64,000 nt of DNA from Desmodesmus armatus (taxonomy: Eukaryota > Chlorophyta > Chlorophyceae > Sphaeropleales > Scenedesmaceae): positions 50,001 to 114,000 of the forward strand of contig VIIQ02000215.1 in assembly GCA_007449985.2 (NCBI GenBank), written 5' to 3'. Below the pieces are notes generated by a model. The model worked only from the letters and a program-made list of their open reading frames with translations, made no database searches and was not told where the DNA came from. Of this stretch, positions 61,976 through 64,000 are shown piece by piece. Positions within the stretch are counted from its first letter, which is position 1; each line of letters opens with the position of its first letter. A program made the position numbers and the translations under genes.

Positions 61976-62811
61976 GCAGTGTTCTGTGTGTGGGCTTGCT
62001 GCCCCTGTGCCGCCACAGCAGGCGCAGCAGATCGGGCGTCCTGCTGTTACACGGCAGCGCCGGTGTGAATGGCTTGCCTGTCATGCTTGATGGTCCTGTA
62101 GCAAGTGGCTTGTGCGCTGCTGCAGCCTCAGCTGTATACATGCTGCGCACTGGCATGTGCCAGTTTCAGCCTTCGGGGGTCAGAGTGGGCACGCCTGTCG
62201 GCTGGCCTGGCGGTGTCTGATGCATTGTGTGTGTTGGTTTCGCGTGCCCTCCGCCCGTTGTGGACCTCTTCCCTCCGTGCTGAGTGTGCATTCTTGAGCC
62301 CACGTGTAACGCTGTGGAGTTGGAGGCGTGCTGTGAGGCTGGTAGGACCAGAAAGTTGGCCAACAAACTGCAGCATCATAAGGAGACCCCCCCCCCACAG
62401 TGGCAGGATGAGGCTGCCTTGGTGAATGCAGCATCTTTCTTTGCGGTGATGACGTTGTCCAAATTGACGATACCAGCCAGCCGACTGGTGCCACTTCTGT
62501 GACTGCAAAAATGACAAGCGGTTCAGGGCTTGTTAAGCCATGCCACACAAAACCCCCTGCAATAACCTTTCGCCGTTTCGGGCTTGCGACGAGATCAGGC
62601 TGTCTGGCTATTCTGTGGCTAGGCAACGCGTGTTGTTGGCTTCTCCATCTTGGCTCGATTTCAACTGCAAAGGCTCCAGCAGGGCTTCCCAGGCCTTAAG
62701 CAGCGTACGTAGAGGGTTTTGAACAAGTAGAGCGGCCAGTAGGGCGCAGCGGCAACAGTCCAGTCTTCAGGCTTTTGCTGCAACCCGCGGGTTCTCTGCA
62801 GACCCTTGCCC
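61976..62811. other. SMPD4-like 3' UTR and intergenic DNA
   Basis: No exon supported. A TGTAA motif near 62304 is a plausible poly(A) signal. Confidence 0.45.
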
Positions 62812-63983
62812 ATGGCTGACCTGTTTGAGGCAGCTCTCGTGGTAGGTGGCACGGAAGACGTTCAGCTGACGTCGTCGCATGCTGCCCATACATGGGCTTG
62901 GCAGAGTCCATCATCTGCACGGCTAGGCCCTGGCCTGTTGCCCGCACCAAGCCCATGGCCAGCTGCCTGCAGTCGGAGGTGGCTCATATAAGTTTCAAGG
63001 CTCGCTTTGTTGCTGCCTCAAGGCACCCTGCCAGGTTGTGGCAGGTCTTGACGGGGCACTCCCAGCAGGGTACAGTAGCAGAAGAGCAGCAGCTGTGCTG
63101 TTGCCCAGCAAGTGCCCCTGCCCTTGCTGTTGCAGAATGCTTTGACAGAGCATGTGATACCCAAGCTTCCAGACGTCACCCAGATCCCGGATTCATCATG
63201 GCCGGGCTGGGACCCTATCTTCAGGGAGCTGCAGGTGGACAGGAACAACACAGCGCAGGTGCAGGAGACCATCTCCCGCTGCCAGGCCACCCTGACCAAC
63301 CTCCTGCAGGCAGCCATCATGAACGGGCAGCAGGCGTTTGCCCAACAGTTGGGGGACCCGCAGGTATGCAACCACCCCCTGCTTCTGCACCAGCACTGAC
63401 CTTGTGGATGTTGGCATTTACGCAAGGACTGGGGCCACACCTGCAGGCATGGCGGTTGGATATCAATCATCACTAATCTTTTTGTTGTGGCAGCCTTTCC
63501 TGTGTACTGGCCTCCCCAGCATCAGCACACACGACGGGGCTGCTGGATTCTATCTATCCTGCAGCACATCCAATCAGCCCCGTCATTCCAATGCCTGCAT
63601 GTGCTTGCCGTTTGTCATACAGGTGCTCATGCTTATGCCGGACCAGCAGCACCTGTTGCAGCCAATGAACGGTGCATTGGGTAACCCACAGCAAGCAGCA
63701 GGCACCAGCGAACCCCTGCAGTTGACGCAGCTGTTGGGCTCAGAGGCGGAGCAGCAGGTGCTGCTCACACAGCCCAAGGTGCACATCATCGCCCGCGCCA
63801 AGATGCCACGCGGCGACCGCCTGGTGAGCATGACTAGGGCACTGGCAGCCATTGAGCACATGCTTGCAGGGTAGTCGGTGCAGGAGTGGGGCCTTGTGTC
63901 CTCAACCACCACCTTGCCCCCAGCAAGTATATGGGTCCAAGCCGTGGCTCCTCAGGCTGCACGTCCTGCCAGCTGTCCCCTAG
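62812..63983 (+). CDS. Small protein of unknown function
   Basis: Four proposed exons: 62812-62841, 63136-63363, 63623-63823 and 63924-63983, all phase 0. They give about 172 residues with a stop 17 bases from the window edge. It begins MADLFEAALVNALTEHVIPK, then LPDVTQIPDSSWPGWDPIFR, a helical segment (VQETISRCQATLTNLLQAAI), a Gln/Leu-rich part and VHIIARAKMPRGDRL. There is no signal peptide or membrane helix. I do not recognise the family. The last exon is least certain because a readthrough of exon 3 would also end soon (stop at 63872). Confidence 0.65.
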
Positions 63984-64000
63984 CCACTATCCAGTACATG

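Overview
This is a nuclear segment of a green alga, most likely a chlorophycean of the Chlamydomonadales; a Haematococcus-like genome is my guess from style and is unverified. The support is a Rubisco activase gene, a DGAT2-type acyltransferase, genes split into many short exons with GT-AG introns, abundant CAG/CTG arrays encoding polyQ, polyS or polyA, and TGTAA-type poly(A) motifs. I see no bacterial, organellar or viral gene organisation.

Layout, left to right: (1) 0.57-4.17 kb, + strand, MYND zinc-finger gene (copy 1) with two frame breaks. (2) 4.95-13.09 kb, + strand, 17-exon Rubisco activase whose reading frame continues past the normal AAA+ end into a tail of about 560 residues, made of Rho_N/SAP-like helical repeats and disordered linkers with Trp motifs. 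(3) 14.4-15.8 kb, + strand, degenerate reverse transcriptase. (4) 17.5-21.2 kb, + strand, DGAT2-like acyltransferase with a large low-complexity insertion. (5) 21.2-25.5 kb, non-coding with direct repeats. (6) 25.5-33.1 kb, - strand, GLB1-type GH35 beta-galactosidase. (7) 34.8-38.2 kb, - strand, mitochondrial carrier. (8) 39.2-42.5 kb, - strand, MYND copy 2, with a decayed third copy at 42.7-43.4 kb and an isolated exon-1 relic at 51.6 kb. (9) 45.0-46.2 kb, - strand, small secreted or anchored protein of unknown function. (10) 48.7-51.3 kb, - strand, organelle-targeted acidic protein of unknown function. (11) 52.2-62.0 kb, + strand, SMPD4-like neutral sphingomyelinase. (12) 62.8-64.0 kb, + strand, small unknown gene.

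The genes do not form an operon or a shared pathway. They touch carbon fixation, storage-lipid synthesis, lysosomal or vacuolar glycan turnover, mitochondrial transport and membrane-lipid turnover. Two window-wide patterns stand out. First, several genes carry tandem, and once inverted, duplications of the 3' end of an exon with its 5' splice site and the G-rich start of the intron. Second, introns on both strands tend to have poly-G soon after the donor and poly-C just before the acceptor of the transcribed strand. In addition, otherwise well-conserved genes carry isolated one-base frame breaks, mostly in homopolymers, which look more like consensus errors than gene death.
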